Source of the DNA: BP-133 sp040756995
GTDB lineage: Bacteria; Actinomycetota; Acidimicrobiia; IMCC26256; BP-133
Reading direction: 5' to 3'
Assembly (NCBI GenBank): GCA_040756995.1
Contig: JBFLYK010000027.1
Coordinates: 28,770 to 92,769 of the forward strand
DNA length: 64,000 nucleotides
Numbering within the stretch: the stretch's first letter is position 1; each line of letters opens with the position of its first letter. The notes beneath the pieces are model-generated. The model worked only from the letters and a program-made list of their open reading frames with translations. It was not told where the DNA came from and searched no databases. This document shows, one piece after another, positions 24,432 through 32,740 of the stretch. Made by a program: the position numbers and the translations under genes.

Positions 24432-25775
24432 TCAGCCCGGCGCCGACCAGCGCACCGGCAGCGACTTGAGGCCGTTCTGGAAGTTCGACCGCAGGCGGAC
24501 GGGAGCGCCGGCCGGTTCGATCTCGCCGAGCAGCTCGACCACGGCGGAGAACATGGCCCGCATCTGGACCCGGGCCAGGGAGGCGCCGAGGCAGAAGTGC
24601 GGGCCGTGGCCGAAACTGAGGTGCTCGTTGGGGCTGCGGGCGGGATCGAAGGCGTCAGGGTTGCGGAACACGGCCGGGTCGCGGTTGGCCGACGAGAAGA
24701 ACACGATGACCTTGTCGCCGGCCCGGATTTTCGTGCCGGCCAGTTCGGTGTCGACGGCCGCGGTGCGGCGGAAGTGCATGACCGGCGTCCACCACCGCAG
24801 CATCTCCTCCACCGCGGTCGGGAGCAGCGAACGGTCGGCGCGGAGGCGCCGCTGGGCGTCGACGTTGTCGATGAGGGCCACCATCCCGCCGGGGATCCCG
24901 TTGCGCAGCGTCTCGTTGCCGGCCACGGCGAAGAGGAAGAAGAGGTTCTCGAACTCCTCGAGGCTGACCCGTCCGCCTTCGTCGTCGACGTGGGCCATGA
25001 GATTGCTCATGACGTCATCGCCGGGGTGCCGTCGCTTGTACTCGCCGAGGGCGTTGGCGTAGGCGTAGAGATCCAGGAGACCCTCCCGGGTGCGGGGGTC
25101 GGGCATCCGGCCGTCGCCGTCGGGCTCGGGCCGGAGCTTCAACGCCTCCCGGGCCATGGCCGTGGACCGGGCGGCGTCAGCGCCGGTGCTGGCGTACGAG
25201 CTGACCGCGTAGTCGGGGTCCTGGTAGCCGATGACGCGGTTGCTCCAGTCGAACATGAGCCACCGGTCCTCGGTCGGGACGCCGAACACCTCGGCCAGTG
25301 TCAGCAGCGGCAGGTCGGCGGCGACCTTGGCGAAGTCGGCCTCTCCCTGGGGGGCGACGGCGGCCACGAGGTCCTGGGCCCACCGCCCGATCCGCTGCTC
25401 CAGCCGGCCCACCGCCCGGGGCGTGAAGGCCCGGTTGAGCAGACTGCGCAGGCGCGTGTGTTCCGGCGGGTCGAGGTTGAGCATCATCCGCCGCACGAAG
25501 GCCAGCGCCTGCGGTGTGGCCGGGTCGCGGACCTGCGTGGCCCCGAGCTGCGAGGAGAACACCTCCGGGTGGTGGAGCACCGTCTTCACCTCGGCGTGGC
25601 GGAGGACGGCCCAGCCTCCCGGTCCCGCCGGCCAGCCGTCGACCTCCGGCTCCTCCAGCCACACCACCGGCGCTTCCCGGCGGAGCTCGGCCAGAACGTC
25701 GTAGGGAACCCCGTTCACGTACGTGTCGGGGTTGAGGATCGAGCGCTGCTCATCAGCCGCCATCAAGGGCGTCAT
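24432..25775 (-). CDS. Cytochrome P450 (CYP125/CYP124-like)
   Basis: 447 residues from ATG 25775 (ATG 25763 is an alternative). Soluble bacterial P450: I-helix AGNETLRNG, K-helix ExxR in EEMLRW with MHFRRTAA, meander NRDPAVFRNPDAFDPAR, heme Cys loop FGHGPHFCLGASLAR. AGNETLRN and the MHFRRTA segment resemble actinobacterial sterol/terpenoid hydroxylases of the CYP125/124/142 type; this is family resemblance and the substrate is not proven. An electron-transfer partner is not encoded nearby. The start is 39 bases from the divergent hydrolase gene. Confidence 0.92.
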   Translation of the reverse strand: MTPLMAADEQRSILNPDTYVNGVPYDVLAELRREAPVVWLEEPEVDGWPAGPGGWAVLRHAEVKTVLHHPEVFSSQLGATQVRDPATPQALAFVRRMMLNLDPPEHTRLRSLLNRAFTPRAVGRLEQRIGRWAQDLVAAVAPQGEADFAKVAADLPLLTLAEVFGVPTEDRWLMFDWSNRVIGYQDPDYAVSSYASTGADAARSTAMAREALKLRPEPDGDGRMPDPRTREGLLDLYAYANALGEYKRRHPGDDVMSNLMAHVDDEGGRVSLEEFENLFFLFAVAGNETLRNGIPGGMVALIDNVDAQRRLRADRSLLPTAVEEMLRWWTPVMHFRRTAAVDTELAGTKIRAGDKVIVFFSSANRDPAVFRNPDAFDPARSPNEHLSFGHGPHFCLGASLARVQMRAMFSAVVELLGEIEPAGAPVRLRSNFQNGLKSLPVRWSAPG

Positions 25776-25814
25776 TCTGTTCACCGGCGCGGCCGGTGAG
25801 GCAAGATCGGGCCC

Positions 25815-26618
25815 GTGCTGCGTTCCGAGGGACTCTTCGCGCGGCGGGCCGGTGACGGCGGCCCGGCGCTTCTGCTCCTCCACGGCCTGGGCGCCACCGG
25901 CACGGTGTGGGACGGACTGTGCGCCCGGCTGGCCGACGCCTGGCCCGGAAGCTGGCTCGTCCCCGACCTGCCCGGCCACGGCCGATCGGCACCGCTGCCG
26001 CACTACTCGATCGGCGGACTGGCGGCCGAGGTGGCCCACCTGGTCGAACCGGAGGAGCCGGTCGTCGCCTTCGGGCATTCACTGGGTGGGGCGGTGGCGT
26101 TGGCCCTGGGCAGCGGGTGGTTCGGGGCCCGGCCGTCGGCCGTGGGCGGGCTCGGTATCAAGATCCGGTGGACGCCCGAGGAGCTGGCCCGGGCGGGCGA
26201 GATGGCCGCCCGTCCGCCGCGGATCTTCCCGACCCGGGAGGAGGCGGCCGACCGGGCGCTCAAGGTCGCCGGCCTGGCCGGTCTCGTGCCGCCCGACGGG
26301 CCGCTGGCCGACGGCGCGATCGTCCCGGCGGAGAGCGGCTGGCGGCTGGCGCTCGACCCGGCCGCCTTCGCCGTCGGCGCCCCCGACATGGACGGGATGC
26401 TCAGTGTCTGTCGTGCCGCCCGGGTGCCGGTGGCGCTGGCCGCCGGCGAGCACGACCCGATGTCGCCGCTCGAGCACCTCCAGCCGCTGGTGCCCGATCC
26501 ATTGCTGCTCAAGGGGTTGGGGCACAACGCCCACGTCGAGGACCCGACCGCGCTGCTGCCGATCCTCGAGCGCCTGGCCGCGGCGGCCACCGCACGCTCG
26601 GCCCGCTCCGCCGGCTGA
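25815..26618 (+). CDS. Alpha/beta-hydrolase
   Basis: 267 residues from GTG 25815. It has LLLLHGLGATGTVWDG (oxyanion HG), the nucleophile elbow AFGHSLGGAVAL, the catalytic Asp in AAGEHDPMSP and the catalytic His in GLGHNAHVEDP. The triad is complete, so it is an active esterase or lactonase-type hydrolase of unknown substrate. Its stop overlaps the ATG of the PaaX-like gene (TGATG). It may act in the pathway that PaaX controls. Confidence 0.85.
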   Translation: MLRSEGLFARRAGDGGPALLLLHGLGATGTVWDGLCARLADAWPGSWLVPDLPGHGRSAPLPHYSIGGLAAEVAHLVEPEEPVVAFGHSLGGAVALALGSGWFGARPSAVGGLGIKIRWTPEELARAGEMAARPPRIFPTREEAADRALKVAGLAGLVPPDGPLADGAIVPAESGWRLALDPAAFAVGAPDMDGMLSVCRAARVPVALAAGEHDPMSPLEHLQPLVPDPLLLKGLGHNAHVEDPTALLPILERLAAAATARSARSAG

Positions 26619-27556
26619 TGACCACCCTCCAGGCCCGGTGCGACGCGCTGATCCGCAGCTTCCGGCAGAAGCCCGACGCCAGCGCCCGGACGGTGCTCGT
26701 CACGGTCTTCGGCGACGGCATCGAGCCCCACGGCGGTGAAGTGTGGGCCGGCAGCCTGCTGCGGCTGGTCGAACCGCTGGGGATGAACGAGCGGCTGGTG
26801 CGGACGTCGCTCAACCGCCTGGTGGGCGAAGGCCTGCTCGTCACCCGCCGCCACGGCAAGCGGAGCTTCTATTCGGTGACACCGCTGGCCCGCCGGGAGT
26901 TCCTCCGGGCCGAGCGGCGGATCTACCACCCCCGGGGCGATCCATGGGACGGGCGCTGGACGGTGGTGGTCAACACCAGTGACGTGGCGCCGCCGGCCCG
27001 GGCGGCGGTGCGGCAGCACCTGGGCCGGCTGGGCTTCGCGCCGCTCGGGCCGTCGGTCCACATCTCGCCCTTCGATCAGGTCGACGCCCTCCGCCAGGTG
27101 CTGTCCGACCTCGGCCTCGTCAACCAGCTGGCCGTCTTCCGCGGCCAGGTCCCGGCCACGGTCGGCCTGGAGGACGCCGATCTCGCCCGGCTCGTCTCGT
27201 CGGAGCTGAAAGGCCTCGAGCCGGCCTGGCGGAAGTTCCTCCGGCGGTTCCGGCCGCTGGCCGAGGCCGGCGGCGACGTGGAGCCCGAGACCGCCTTCCT
27301 GGCCCAGACACTGCTGATCCACGCCTACCGGCGCATCGTGCTCAAGGAACCGGAGCTGCCCTCGGGGCTCTGGCCACCGGACTGGGCGGGCGACGCGGCG
27401 TACGACGTGGCGGCCCGGTGCTACCACGCCCTGGCCGGGCCGGCCGAGTTGCACCTCCTGGCCGTCTGCGCCGAGGGTGGGGCTCCGTTGCTGCCCCGCG
27501 ACCCGGACTATGCCGACCGGTACCCTCTCCCGTCGCGATACAGAGAATTGACGTGA
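26618..27556 (+). CDS. PaaX-family transcriptional repressor
   Basis: 312 residues. PaaX layout: an N-terminal winged helix (TVLVTVFGDGIEPHGGEVWAGSLLRLVEPLGMNERLVRTSLNRLVGEGLL in outline), the middle PaaX domain (GRWTVVVNTSDVAPPARAAVRQHL) and the C-terminal PaaX-C region (LLIHAYRRIVLKEPELPSGLWPPDW). The founder represses phenylacetate catabolism and responds to phenylacetyl-CoA; here the effector is probably an acyl- or aryl-CoA. It is coupled to the hydrolase upstream. The promoter for the next gene starts over its stop codon. Confidence 0.92.
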   Translation: MTTLQARCDALIRSFRQKPDASARTVLVTVFGDGIEPHGGEVWAGSLLRLVEPLGMNERLVRTSLNRLVGEGLLVTRRHGKRSFYSVTPLARREFLRAERRIYHPRGDPWDGRWTVVVNTSDVAPPARAAVRQHLGRLGFAPLGPSVHISPFDQVDALRQVLSDLGLVNQLAVFRGQVPATVGLEDADLARLVSSELKGLEPAWRKFLRRFRPLAEAGGDVEPETAFLAQTLLIHAYRRIVLKEPELPSGLWPPDWAGDAAYDVAARCYHALAGPAELHLLAVCAEGGAPLLPRDPDYADRYPLPSRYRELT

Positions 27557-27576
27557 TACGCGATTATCTGTAAGGT
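27548..27576 (+). promoter_or_regulatory. Sigma-70-type promoter for the nitronate-monooxygenase-like gene
   Basis: TTGACG (27548-27553), a 17-base spacer and TAAGGT (27571-27576) fit a housekeeping actinobacterial promoter. The predicted start near 27583 leaves a leader of about 30 bases with a GGGGGAGGGG ribosome site before ATG 27613. The -35 box overlaps the end of the paaX-like gene. Confidence 0.45.
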
Positions 27577-27612
27577 TTGGGCCCTGACCTATCGCATGAC
27601 GGGGGAGGGGCG

Positions 27613-28857
27613 ATGGGCGACATCGATCGCCGCACGCTGCTCAAGGCGCTGGGTGCCGGAGCGGCGGGGTTGGGCGCCAGCGGGCTCGTGGGCCGTCCGG
27701 CCGGAGCGGATGCGACAGCTTCGCCGGCGCCGGTCGCCGACGTCCTGCGCACCCGCCTGACCGAGGCCTACGGCATCAGCTATCCGATCGTGCAGGCCGG
27801 CATGGCCTTCTACGCCACCCCGGCGCTGGCCGCGGCGGTGACCAACGCCGGCGGCCTCGGCGTCCTCGGCCCGGTTCCCGAGGCGCCGCCCGGGTTGCGG
27901 GCCCAAATTCACGAGACCCGCCAGCTGACCAAGGGCCCGTTCGGTGTCGACTTCGTCTACTTCCCGTACTTCAACACGACCCTGAATTCGCCGGGCTACG
28001 AGAACGATCCCGAGCATCACAGCCGGAACGTGACGTGGTCGATCAACGACGGGCACGTCGACGTCCTCATCGAGGAGAAGGTCGACTTCGTCGTCTGGTA
28101 CTGGACGGCGCCCGAACCCCGCTGGGTCAAGCGCCTCAAGGCCGCCGGCATCCGGCAGTGGGCCCAGGTCGGCAGCGTGGCCGGCGCGCTCGAGGCCGTG
28201 GAGTACGGCGCCGAGGTCATCATCGCCCAGGGCAAGCAGGGCGGCGGCCATGTGCGGGGTTTCCAGGACGGCAACCCGCTGCACCGCTCGGAGCTCGTGC
28301 CGCTGGTCAAGGCGGCCGTCCCGGAGCCCGTGCTGGTGCTGGGCTCGGGCGGTATCGCCGACGGGCGCACGCTGGTCAACGCCCTCTCGGAAGGGGCCGA
28401 CGGCGGGTGGGTCGGCACGCGGTTCGCCGTGTCGGAGGAGTCCTACGCCCACGAGGAGTACATGCGCCGGGTCATCGCCGTGCAGGACGGGTGGGCGGAG
28501 ACGACGCCCACCGCCATCTTCGGGCCCGAGTTCCCCAGCGCCTATACCCGCTCGATCATCAACCGGGTGCTGAAGGAGTGGAAGGGCAAGGAGGACGCCA
28601 TCCCCACGCCCCGGCCCGGTCCGGCGGTGGTCGGGACGGCCCGGTTGATGCCGTGGAGCGTGCCGAACGGGGTCCCTTACGCCATGGGGAAGTTCAGCGT
28701 GATCATCCCCACCCGGACATCCAGTGGCGACTTCGACGAGATGTGCCTGCTGGCCGGGGCCGAGAGCTCCCCGCTCATCAAGTCGGTGAAGCCGGCCGGT
28801 CAGATCGTGGCCGACATGGCCGCCGAGGCGGCCGCCCTGCTCAGTTCTTCCCGGTGA
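27613..28857 (+). CDS. Tat-exported nitronate-monooxygenase-like flavoprotein
   Basis: 414 residues from ATG 27613. The N-terminus GDIDRRTLLKALGAGAAG is a twin-arginine signal (RR then LLK), ending near AGADATASP. The body is a TIM-barrel nitronate monooxygenase/2-nitropropane dioxygenase fold: YPIVQAGMAFYATPALAAAVTNAGGLGVLG (FMN site), IIAQGKQGGGHVRG (normally AQGxEAGGH), VLVLGSGGIADGRTLVNAL and ADGGWVGTRFAVSEES. Export of such an enzyme is unusual; FMN would have to be loaded before folding and Tat export, which fits. The substrate is unknown. Confidence 0.82.
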   Translation: MGDIDRRTLLKALGAGAAGLGASGLVGRPAGADATASPAPVADVLRTRLTEAYGISYPIVQAGMAFYATPALAAAVTNAGGLGVLGPVPEAPPGLRAQIHETRQLTKGPFGVDFVYFPYFNTTLNSPGYENDPEHHSRNVTWSINDGHVDVLIEEKVDFVVWYWTAPEPRWVKRLKAAGIRQWAQVGSVAGALEAVEYGAEVIIAQGKQGGGHVRGFQDGNPLHRSELVPLVKAAVPEPVLVLGSGGIADGRTLVNALSEGADGGWVGTRFAVSEESYAHEEYMRRVIAVQDGWAETTPTAIFGPEFPSAYTRSIINRVLKEWKGKEDAIPTPRPGPAVVGTARLMPWSVPNGVPYAMGKFSVIIPTRTSSGDFDEMCLLAGAESSPLIKSVKPAGQIVADMAAEAAALLSSSR

Positions 28858-28899
28858 GGGCCGGCTCCGGGCGGCGGGGCGGTTGCCGTTCCGGCCTGG

Positions 28900-29847
28900 T
28901 CACCTCGGGAGTTGGGCCCACACCACCTTGCCGTCGCTCTGGATGTCGGCCCCCCAACCGGCGGCGATGGCCTCCACCAGCTCGAGGCCCCGTCCCGAGC
29001 CTTCGAAGGGGCGGGCGTCCCGCCGGCGCGGCGGGAGGATGCTGGCGTCGCGGACGGCGACCCGGATCGCGCCGTCGGGACGGCGGGAGATGGTGATGGT
29101 GAAGTCGGTCCGGGCGTGGAGGACGGCGTTGGCGGCCAGTTCGGTGGTGATGACCGCCGCGTCTTCGATGAGGTCGGCGCGGCCCCAGGCGGCCAGCGTG
29201 TCGGTTACGAACCGGCGGGCGTCGGTGGGCCCCCGGCCGGTCCAGGGGAACGTGCAGGCCAGTTCGAGGGCGGAGTCCTGCAGCCGGGGCAGGGCCACCG
29301 GGGCACCGACCACGGCTGAATGCTGGTGGCAGACGGCGTGGAAGGCGTCCACGTCCCCTTCCGCTTCCATGGACGTCAGCGGATAGGCGCAGTACAGGGA
29401 GAACTCGGCCTCCCGGCGGAGCCCGTTCCAGAGGCCTTCCAGTTCCAGGGCGGCGGTGACGTGGCCTTCGTCCCACATGACGGCCACGATCTCGCCGTAG
29501 GCGTGGACGGGCCGGCCGCGCTCGGCGGCCTCCCGGATCAGGTCGCCGATCAGCTTGTCGAACCGGTGGGGGGCGACGCGGCCGTCGATGAGCAGGGTGT
29601 TCATGGCCTCGACGGCGTCCAACATCAGGAGGGAGCCGCCGGCCCGGGCCCGGACGCCGGCGTCGCCGAGCCGATCGGCGAAATCCCGGCGGTGGGCCTC
29701 GGTGGCGATCACGATGGCCACGCCGCCGGCGTTGAGCGCCTCGGTCAGGAAGGGGATGACGCCGCCGGCCAGCTCGTCGTCATGGTCGTAGAACTGCACG
29801 ACATGGTCGTGGGGCGCTATTGCCGCTGGATCTGTTGTGAGCGCCAC
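28900..29847 (-). CDS. MEDS-domain sensor fused to an anti-sigma-like HATPase
   Basis: 315 residues from GTG 29847, chosen because AGGAG sits nine bases before it; the frame is open further upstream. The N-terminal MEDS domain (about 10-175) begins HDHVVQFYDHDDELAGGVIPFLTEAL and contains VHAYGEIVAVMWDEGH. The C-terminal HATPase-c (about 190-315) has the N-box VITTELAANAVLHA and the G-box GSGRGLELVEAIAAGWG, as in RsbW/SpoIIAB-type kinases that control sigma factors. No partner sigma factor or antagonist gene is adjacent. The signal sensed is unknown. Confidence 0.85.
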   Translation of the reverse strand: MALTTDPAAIAPHDHVVQFYDHDDELAGGVIPFLTEALNAGGVAIVIATEAHRRDFADRLGDAGVRARAGGSLLMLDAVEAMNTLLIDGRVAPHRFDKLIGDLIREAAERGRPVHAYGEIVAVMWDEGHVTAALELEGLWNGLRREAEFSLYCAYPLTSMEAEGDVDAFHAVCHQHSAVVGAPVALPRLQDSALELACTFPWTGRGPTDARRFVTDTLAAWGRADLIEDAAVITTELAANAVLHARTDFTITISRRPDGAIRVAVRDASILPPRRRDARPFEGSGRGLELVEAIAAGWGADIQSDGKVVWAQLPR

Positions 29848-29978
29848 CCCTCGTCTCTCCTGAACCCGCGCCCTCTCGGCACGCATCTGCACGGCCATGT
29901 ACCCGGCCCCAAAGTGCTCGAACCCTGGGAAAAACCGCCTCTCAGCCTCCTCTCGGTCAGCCTGGAAGAATGGGTCGC

Positions 29979-30524
29979 ATGACTTCTGGCGATGCACCGG
30001 CCGGCGGCGCCACCCTGGCCGATCTCGAGGCGATGCCCACCAACGACGGGAAGCGCTACGAACTCGTCGACGGGCACATCATCGTGAGTCCCTGGCCCTC
30101 CCACTACGGCGGCGTGTCGTTCCACCTGGGGCCGATCCTGGCCCACGCCGTTCCGCCCGGCCATGCCTCCTACCGGCTCTGCCGCCTCGATCTGCCCGGC
30201 GAGCAGCGGGTGATTCCCGACCTCATGGTCGCCCCCCATACCTCGGTCGGCGACCAGGGCGTCCGCACGCCCGTCCTGCTCATCGTCGAAGTCCTCTGCG
30301 GGCTGGGCGACGAGGACATGGCCCGCAAACGGGCGGCCTACGCCGCGGCCGAAGTCCCCGCCTACTGGCTGATTGACGCCGACCCGCCTCTGGCCACCTG
30401 TATGAAGCTGGAAGGCGGCGAGTACCAGGTCTACGCCGAGGGGCCGGTCGTCGAGGTCGACTGGCCGCTGGCCGTCACGGTCGACGTGGCGGAGGTCTCC
30501 CGGCCCCAGGGAGCCAGCCGCTAG
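29979..30524 (+). CDS. Uma2-family (DUF820) restriction-endonuclease-like protein
   Basis: 181 residues. ATLADLEAMPTNDGKRYELVDGHIIVSPWPS is the typical Uma2 opening. PDLMVAP and LLIVEVLCGLGDEDMARKRAAYAAAEVPAYWLIDAD carry the PD-(D/E)xK-like core (D, ExL, then K) and the KxxxYAxAGVPxYWxID signature. The family has a nuclease fold but its role is unclear; copies are numerous in cyanobacteria and actinobacteria. ATG 29979 is preferred over 29970 because GGAAG is then correctly spaced. The 3' end overlaps the convergent P450 by four bases. Confidence 0.8.
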   Translation: MTSGDAPAGGATLADLEAMPTNDGKRYELVDGHIIVSPWPSHYGGVSFHLGPILAHAVPPGHASYRLCRLDLPGEQRVIPDLMVAPHTSVGDQGVRTPVLLIVEVLCGLGDEDMARKRAAYAAAEVPAYWLIDADPPLATCMKLEGGEYQVYAEGPVVEVDWPLAVTVDVAEVSRPQGASR

Positions 30525-31744
30525 CTGCGGGCCGGCTGCACCACCAGCGGAAGCGAGCGCAGGCCGCGGATATGGGTCGTGCGCACCCGGGGTGCGGGGC
30601 CGGCCGGCTCGAACGACGCAAACCGGTCGAGGAACTCCTCGAAGAAGAGGCGTGATTCCAACCGGCCGAGGTGGGCGCCGAGGCAGTAGTGCTCGCCGAC
30701 GCCCATGGCCACGTGAGGGTTGGGCTCACGGTCGATGCGGAAGTCGTCGGCGTCGGCGCCGAACACCGCTTCGTCGCGGTTGGCGGCGGCGAAGTGGAGC
30801 ATGACCTTGTCGCCGGCCACGATGCTCTGACCGGCGAGTTCCGCATCGGTGGTGGCGGTACGGGTGAAGTAGTTGACGGGGCTGATCCAGCGCAGTATCT
30901 CCTCGATGGCCGGCTCGATCAGGGTCGGGTTCTGCCGCAGCGCCTGGAGCTGTTCCGGATGGTCGGCCAGGGCGGCGATGCCGTTGGAGATCACGTTGCG
31001 GACGGTCTCCGTCCCGGCGACCAGCAGGACGTACGTCGACTGGATCACTTCCCCCGACTCGAGCGGGCGGCCCTGCACCAGCCCGGAGAGGAAGGCGCTG
31101 ACCAGGTCGGGGCCGAGGGCGGCCCGGCGGGCCTCGACCAGCTCGCCGAAGAAGCTGAAGCCGGCCATCATGGCCGCCGCCCCGGTGTCGTCGAAGCCGG
31201 CGTCGGCGTCGGAGTACGCCACCAGGGCGTCGACGAGGTGCTCGAGGCGGGTCCGCTCGGCCGGCGGGGTGCCGAGCAGCTCGCCGACGACCCACGTCGG
31301 CAACGGTGCAGCCACGGTTTCCACGAGGTCGAACGGCTCGCCGACGGGAATCCGGTCGAGCAGTTCCCTGACGTGGCAACGGATCACCGGTTCCAGGGCC
31401 TCCATCGCCGTGGGCTTGAAGACGTCGAGCAGCATGCGGCGCAGGTCGCGGTGCACGGGCGGATCGGTGCAGATGATCGACCCCGACAACATCATGTTGA
31501 TCATCTCGGTGTCGGGCCCGTCGAGAGCCAGGCCGGGGACCGACGAGTACACCTCGGGGTGGCGGCTGGCCCACGACAGCGGCCCGTGACCCGAAACGAG
31601 CCAGAACCCGCCGCGCTTCGAGTGGGCGTGCGGATGCCAGTAGACCGGCGCCTCCCGGTGCAGCCGGTGGTAGGTCGGATAGGGGTCGCCGATGTAGAAG
31701 TCGGGGTCGGTGAGGTCCGGAAGCCCTTCGATCGTGTCGAGCAT
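30521..31744 (-). CDS. Cytochrome P450
   Basis: 407 residues. I-helix LLVAGTETVRNVISNG, K-helix EEILRWISPVNYFTRTA, meander NRDEAVFGADADDFRIDREPNPH, heme loop MGVGEHYCLGAHLGRLE. A soluble class I P450 of the same general clade as the P450 at 24432-25775 but clearly a different subfamily. It is divergent from an SDR gene across a shared control region of 111 bases, and the two may act on the same substrate (hydroxylation then oxidation). The substrate is unknown. Confidence 0.92.
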   Translation of the reverse strand: MLDTIEGLPDLTDPDFYIGDPYPTYHRLHREAPVYWHPHAHSKRGGFWLVSGHGPLSWASRHPEVYSSVPGLALDGPDTEMINMMLSGSIICTDPPVHRDLRRMLLDVFKPTAMEALEPVIRCHVRELLDRIPVGEPFDLVETVAAPLPTWVVGELLGTPPAERTRLEHLVDALVAYSDADAGFDDTGAAAMMAGFSFFGELVEARRAALGPDLVSAFLSGLVQGRPLESGEVIQSTYVLLVAGTETVRNVISNGIAALADHPEQLQALRQNPTLIEPAIEEILRWISPVNYFTRTATTDAELAGQSIVAGDKVMLHFAAANRDEAVFGADADDFRIDREPNPHVAMGVGEHYCLGAHLGRLESRLFFEEFLDRFASFEPAGPAPRVRTTHIRGLRSLPLVVQPARS

Positions 31745-31789
31745 GCCTCGCCCCTGCCTGTCACGCAGAACACGAATTGAATGGCCATC

Positions 31790-31838
31790 TTGGCATCAAA
31801 CTCGTAGAGAATCTAGGCTTCGACGCCGCGAAGCTTCG
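31790..31838 (+). promoter_or_regulatory. Promoter and palindrome before the SDR gene
   Basis: TTGGCA (31790-31795), 18 bases, TAGGCT (31814-31819), then the palindrome CGAAGCTTCG (31829-31838) at the expected transcription start. A site there would suit a repressor acting on the SDR and perhaps the divergent P450 gene. AGGGG precedes the ATG at 31856. Confidence 0.4.
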
Positions 31839-31855
31839 ACGGCCAAGGGGAATTT

Positions 31856-32740
31856 ATGGGCGACATGCTGGCGGACCGCGTGGCCATCGTGACCGGCGCC
31901 GGGCAGGGCATCGGGGCGGCGACGGCCCGCACGCTGGCCGCCGAGGGTGCCCGGGTCGTCGTCGCCGACCTCGACGCCGGCCGGGTGAAGTCGGTGGTCG
32001 AGGAGATCGGCGGCGAGCGGGCGGCCGAATTCGTCGGTGACCTCACCGAGCCGGGCGTACCCGACGCGCTCGTCGCCCGGGCGATCGAGGCCTACGGCCA
32101 GCTCGACATCGTGGTCAACAATGCCGGCTACAACTGGGACGGGCTGCTCCACACCATGACCGACGAACAGTTCCAGTCGCAGCTCGACATCCACGTGGTC
32201 GTGCCGTTCCGCCTGCTCCGGGCGGCGGCGCCGCACCTGCGGGGGCCGGCCAAAGCCGAAGCGGCGCAGGGGATCGAGCGGTTCCGCAAGGTGGTCAACG
32301 TGACGTCGGTGGCCGCCGTCCTCGGCCAGCCCGGCGCCGGGAACTACTCGGCCGGCAAGGCGGCGCTGATCGGGCTGACCCGCACGCTGGCCAACGAGTG
32401 GGGACCACTCAAGATCAACGTCAACGCCGTGGCCTTCGGCGGGATCTCCACCCGCCTGTCGGCGCCGGCGCAGGAGAGCGGCCGCATGACGGTCGGTGGC
32501 CACGAGATCCAGGTCGGCCTGGCGCCCCAGACGGCCAAGGCCTACGGCATGGACGCCGGTCACGAGTGGACCGAGGACGAGGTCTACGCGCCGCGGCCCT
32601 TCCCCGTTGTGCCGCTGGGCCGGACGGGCACGGTGCAGGAGGCCGCCAACGCGATCCTCTACCTCTGCTCACCGCTGTCGAACTACGTGCACGGCCACGT
32701 CCACGTGGTGAGCGGCGGCTTCGGCTACGGAGTCAGCTGA
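31856..32740 (+). CDS. Short-chain dehydrogenase/reductase
   Basis: 294 residues. NAD(P) site VAIVTGAGQGIGAATA, VADLDAGR (acidic end of beta-2, so NAD is likely preferred), NNAGYNWD, catalytic Ser in VVNVTSVAAVLGQPG, then YSAGK (Tyr and Lys). The segment between the catalytic site and C-terminus is about 45 residues longer than in classical SDRs (around SAPAQESGRMTVGGHEIQVGLAP), like (3R)-hydroxyacyl or 3-oxoacyl reductases of larger type. Divergent P450 next door suggests oxidation of a P450-made alcohol. Overlaps the convergent Lrp gene by 8 bases. Confidence 0.9.
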   Translation: MGDMLADRVAIVTGAGQGIGAATARTLAAEGARVVVADLDAGRVKSVVEEIGGERAAEFVGDLTEPGVPDALVARAIEAYGQLDIVVNNAGYNWDGLLHTMTDEQFQSQLDIHVVVPFRLLRAAAPHLRGPAKAEAAQGIERFRKVVNVTSVAAVLGQPGAGNYSAGKAALIGLTRTLANEWGPLKINVNAVAFGGISTRLSAPAQESGRMTVGGHEIQVGLAPQTAKAYGMDAGHEWTEDEVYAPRPFPVVPLGRTGTVQEAANAILYLCSPLSNYVHGHVHVVSGGFGYGVS

